A DNA stretch of 5,487 nt from Candidatus Krumholzibacteriia bacterium (lineage in GTDB: Bacteria; Krumholzibacteriota; Krumholzibacteriia; LZORAL124-64-63). Made by a program: the position numbers and the translations under genes. Of the stretch, positions 3,600 to 5,487 are shown one piece after another. The stretch lies in NCBI GenBank assembly GCA_014859985.1, contig JACZKN010000085.1:1-5487 (forward strand), given 5' to 3'. Every line of letters begins with the position of its first letter. Within the stretch, counting starts at the first letter, position 1. Under the pieces are notes generated by a model. The model did not search any database. It was not told the origin of the DNA and saw nothing but the letters and a program-made list of their open reading frames with translations.

Positions 3600-5487
3600 A
3601 TGCTGCGCCACTTCGCCGCCATCCTCCTCGCCGTGACCGCGGCGCCCGCTTCCGCCGCCTGGGTGGGGGACGGGGAGCCGCGCCCGCCGGTGATCGCGGT
3701 CGACGGCGCCGATCCGGCCCTCCTGCGGGTCACGGTGGCGGTGCCCGGCCTGCTGGTCGAGAGCGTCGAGACCGCGGGCCGCACCCTCAGCCGGGTCACC
3801 CTGCCCGGCGGCCATCTGCCCCTGGTCGCGGGCGGGCCCGAGTTGCCGTTCCTGCCGCTGAACCTGGCGATCCCCGGCCAGGGCGAGCCCGTGCTGCGGG
3901 TGGTCGCCGAGCGCTGGCACGAGGTGGCCGCGCCGCCGCCGCTGCCGTCCCGGGGCAACCTGCCGCGCACGGTGCGCCCCCGGGACCAGCCCCTGGTCTT
4001 CGGCCCCGCCTACCGGGACGGCGGCGTGCACCCGGCCGCCGTGGTGGTGCCCGGCCGTCCCTACATCCTGCGCGACGTCAGGGGCCTGGGCCTGCGCCTG
4101 CACCCGGTGCGCTGGGACGCCGACCGGGGCGTGCTGCTGGTGCTAGAGGAGATCGTCCTGGAGGTGGAGACCCGCGGCCGCGCGCCGCTTCGCCAATCCG
4201 CCGGCTCCGGCGGACAAGTACCGGCCCCTGGCCACGGGCGGCCGCCTGCTGGTGGTGGCGCCGCAGGCGTTCGTGCCGGTGCTCGAACCCTTCCTGCAGT
4301 GGAAACGGGAGCGCGGACTGGAGCCCCTGGTCCTGACGGTGGAGCAGGCCGGCGGCACCGCCGAGGCCATCGCCGACTCGGTGGCCGTCCGCTTCGCCGA
4401 ACCCGCGGGCCTGACCTACCTGGTGCTGGCGGGCGACGTCCCCCTGGTGCCGGGCTTCAAGGGCGCCTTCGAGCAGGCGGACGACGACACCCGCTACGCC
4501 CAGGTGGCGGGCGACGATCTCTATCCCGACCTCTTCGTCTCCCGGGTCTCGGCCCGCGACACCCTGGAGCTGCGCACCCAGCTGGTGAAGTTCGTGCGCT
4601 ACGAGCGGGACCCCGACCCGGACGGCGCCTGGTACGCCCGCGCCGCCGGCGCGGCCTCGAACCTGGGCGACCCCACCGACGCGGTGCTGGCGGACCGCCT
4701 GCGCGACGACCTGCTGGGCTGGACCTTCGCCTCCGTCGACCGCATCTACGAGCCCGACGCCACCGGCGCGATGATCAGCGCGGCGCTCGACGAGGGGATC
4801 AGTCTGCTGAACTACCTGGGCCACGGCTCGGGCTCGTCCTGGTCCAACCCGCCGTTCGACAATGCCGACGTGCACGCCCTGGCCAACGGCTGGATGAACC
4901 CCTGGATCGTGGACGTGAGCTGCGCCAACGGCCGCTTCAGCGACGCGGAGTGCTTCGCCGAGGCCTGGCTGCGCAGCGGCACGCCCACCGAGCCCCGGGG
5001 CGCCATCGCCATGTACAGCGCCTCGACCACCACGCCCTGGGTGCCGCCCACGGTGATGCAGGCCGAGACCGTCGACCTGCTGGCCACGGGAGAGGCCGAC
5101 GAGATCGGCGCCCTCTGCCAGCACGGCATCATGAAGGTGCTGGATGTCTACCCGGGGGACGAGGGCCGGCAGCTGGTGGAGCAGTACAACATCTTCGGCG
5201 ACTGCTCGCTGCAGGTGCGCACGGCGGCGCCGCGGGCGCTGACGGTGGTCCACCACGGCCAGCTGGCCGTGGGCGTCGACGTCTTCCCGGTCGATGCGGG
5301 CATCGCCGGCGCGCGGGTCGCGGTCACCAGCGCGGGGGTGCTGCACGGCACCGCCCTTACCGACGCGACCGGCTACGCCGCGGTGCCGCTGGCCGTGCCG
5401 GTGCTCGAGCCCGGCAGCGTGGTGCTGACGGTGACCGGCCGCAACCTGCTGCCCCACCGCCGGGCGGTGCCGGTGACGGTGCCGGTC
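3600..5487 (+). CDS. Secreted C25 (gingipain-type) peptidase, frameshifted and cut by the right edge
   Basis: Translation from ATG 3600 gives a signal peptide (hydrophobic 5-15, APASA|AW cleavage near residue 19), so the protein is exported. Residues about 30-198 resemble the gingipain propeptide: RTLSRVTLPGG (61-71), GGPELPFLPLNLAIPG (78-93), and the later YILRDVRGLGLRLHPVRW (155-172) before a strand ending in VLEVET. This region normally keeps the enzyme inactive until it is cleaved. After residue 198 the conserved sequence moves one frame forward, and the catalytic half continues there. Dropping one C near 4194 restores a single 629-residue product to the window edge. The original frame also happens to stay open to the edge, so an automatic call could run 3600-5487 with a meaningless second half. 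The start is supported by GGTGA 6 nt upstream and by the promoter at 3523-3552. Family: cysteine endopeptidases of the caspase-like clan, often secreted by the type IX system; the sorting domain, if any, lies beyond the window. Confidence 0.85.
   Translation, partial: MLRHFAAILLAVTAAPASAAWVGDGEPRPPVIAVDGADPALLRVTVAVPGLLVESVETAGRTLSRVTLPGGHLPLVAGGPELPFLPLNLAIPGQGEPVLRVVAERWHEVAAPPPLPSRGNLPRTVRPRDQPLVFGPAYRDGGVHPAAVVVPGRPYILRDVRGLGLRLHPVRWDADRGVLLVLEEIVLEVETRGRAPLRQSAGSGGQVPAPGHGRPPAGGGAAGVRAGARTLPAVETGARTGAPGPDGGAGRRHRRGHRRLGGRPLRRTRGPDLPGAGGRRPPGAGLQGRLRAGGRRHPLRPGGGRRSLSRPLRLPGLGPRHPGAAHPAGEVRALRAGPRPGRRLVRPRRRRGLEPGRPHRRGAGGPPARRPAGLDLRLRRPHLRARRHRRDDQRGARRGDQSAELPGPRLGLVLVQPAVRQCRRARPGQRLDEPLDRGRELRQRPLQRRGVLRRGLAAQRHAHRAPGRHRHVQRLDHHALGAAHGDAGRDRRPAGHGRGRRDRRPLPARHHEGAGCLPGGRGPAAGGAVQHLRRLLAAGAHGGAAGADGGPPRPAGRGRRRLPGRCGHRRRAGRGHQRGGAARHRPYRRDRLRRGAAGRAGARARQRGADGDRPQPAAPPPGGAGDGAG
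4188..4197 (+). other. Apparent +1 frameshift site in the peptidase gene
   Basis: Upstream reading ends well at APLR (codons to 4193). Downstream reading resumes well at NPPAPADKY (from AAT 4195). One extra C in GCCAAT (4192-4197) accounts for both; the exact base cannot be fixed within about 4188-4212. In the catalytic frame a TAG at 4144-4146 blocks reading from further upstream. There is no long homopolymer or familiar slippery heptamer, so a sequencing/assembly error or a real inactivating insertion is likelier than programmed frameshifting. Confidence 0.75.
4195..5487 (+). CDS. Catalytic half of the C25 peptidase plus start of an Ig-like domain
   Basis: This is the reading frame that carries the enzyme (431 codons, no stop, open at the edge). 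Numbered on the repaired protein, strand LVVAP (212-216) opens the caspase-like fold. YLVLAGD with Asp279 is the family's GD motif, and DTRYAQVAGDDLYPDLFVSR marks the next conserved block. NYLGHGS carries the catalytic His408 (codon 4822-4824), and VDVSCANG carries the catalytic Cys441 (codon 4921-4923). The His-Cys spacing of 33 residues equals that of RgpB (His211/Cys244). ECFAEAWLRSG and GAIAMYSASTTTPW follow as in gingipains, and the domain closes with NIFGDCSLQVRT (to 541). From about 543 an Ig-like beta domain begins (LTVVHHGQLAVGVDVF onward) and is cut by the edge. Substrate preference (Arg or Lys) cannot be read with confidence. All catalytic residues are intact, so the enzyme would be active if the frame is really continuous. 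The first in-frame start candidate, GTG 4252, lies inside the first strand and would lack a signal peptide. Confidence 0.88.

Noticed and set aside
4188..4212. Programmed +1 frameshifting in the peptidase gene
   Set aside because: No slippery run, rare-codon stall or downstream structure stands out; a single extra base is the simpler explanation.
3005..4336. A 443-codon + frame starting before the TerB-like gene
   Set aside because: It is out of frame with both the TerB-like gene and the peptidase, has Arg/Pro/Gly-rich low-complexity content and shows no domain.
4078..5457. A 459-codon open frame on the minus strand opposite the C25 peptidase
   Set aside because: Its composition (His, Gly, Arg, Val, Gln) is that of a shadow frame, and the opposite strand carries clear catalytic motifs.

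Overview
The window is GC-rich DNA with tightly packed genes, almost all on the + strand, and looks like part of a bacterial chromosome or a metagenomic contig. A secreted C25 (gingipain-type) cysteine peptidase, a secreted beta-propeller protein and a Fur-type regulator together in very GC-rich DNA suggest a Gram-negative member of the FCB or neighbouring candidate phyla (Krumholzibacteriota/Eisenbacteria-like). That placement is an inference from gene content; there is no rRNA or marker tree here.

Left end (1-423): the + strand carries only the second half of a response-regulator receiver domain, with the phospho-acceptor Asp, the Thr and the Lys. The missing first half has a plausible counterpart on the opposite strand (112 down to 1), with its own ribosome binding site. 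A perfect 15-bp palindrome lies between the halves. The layout looks like a receiver gene broken by an inversion or by an assembly join at the contig end.

416-1195: an exported 259-residue protein with four beta-propeller-like blades. Its ATG overlaps the receiver's stop codon, so the two are probably co-transcribed and translationally coupled.

1196-3500: a short regulatory gap holds a sigma70-type promoter, an AT-rich palindromic operator candidate at the expected transcription start, and a leader hairpin. It is followed by a probable operon of a Fur-family metalloregulator, alanine racemase (alr, starting inside the regulator gene) and a TerB-like acidic helical protein. The regulator probably represses its own promoter and so may affect all three genes.

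3501-5487: a second promoter with an extended -10 box and a structured leader precedes the C25 peptidase gene, which runs off the right edge. The signal peptide and propeptide-like region are in one frame and the catalytic domain (Asp/His/Cys motifs) is in the next. One extra base near 4194 explains the break. The last part of the window encodes the start of the C-terminal Ig-like domain.

No tRNA, rRNA, CRISPR array, transposase or att site was recognised. No wholly new system is evident. The broken receiver, the palindromic operator and the frameshifted peptidase deserve the closest look.
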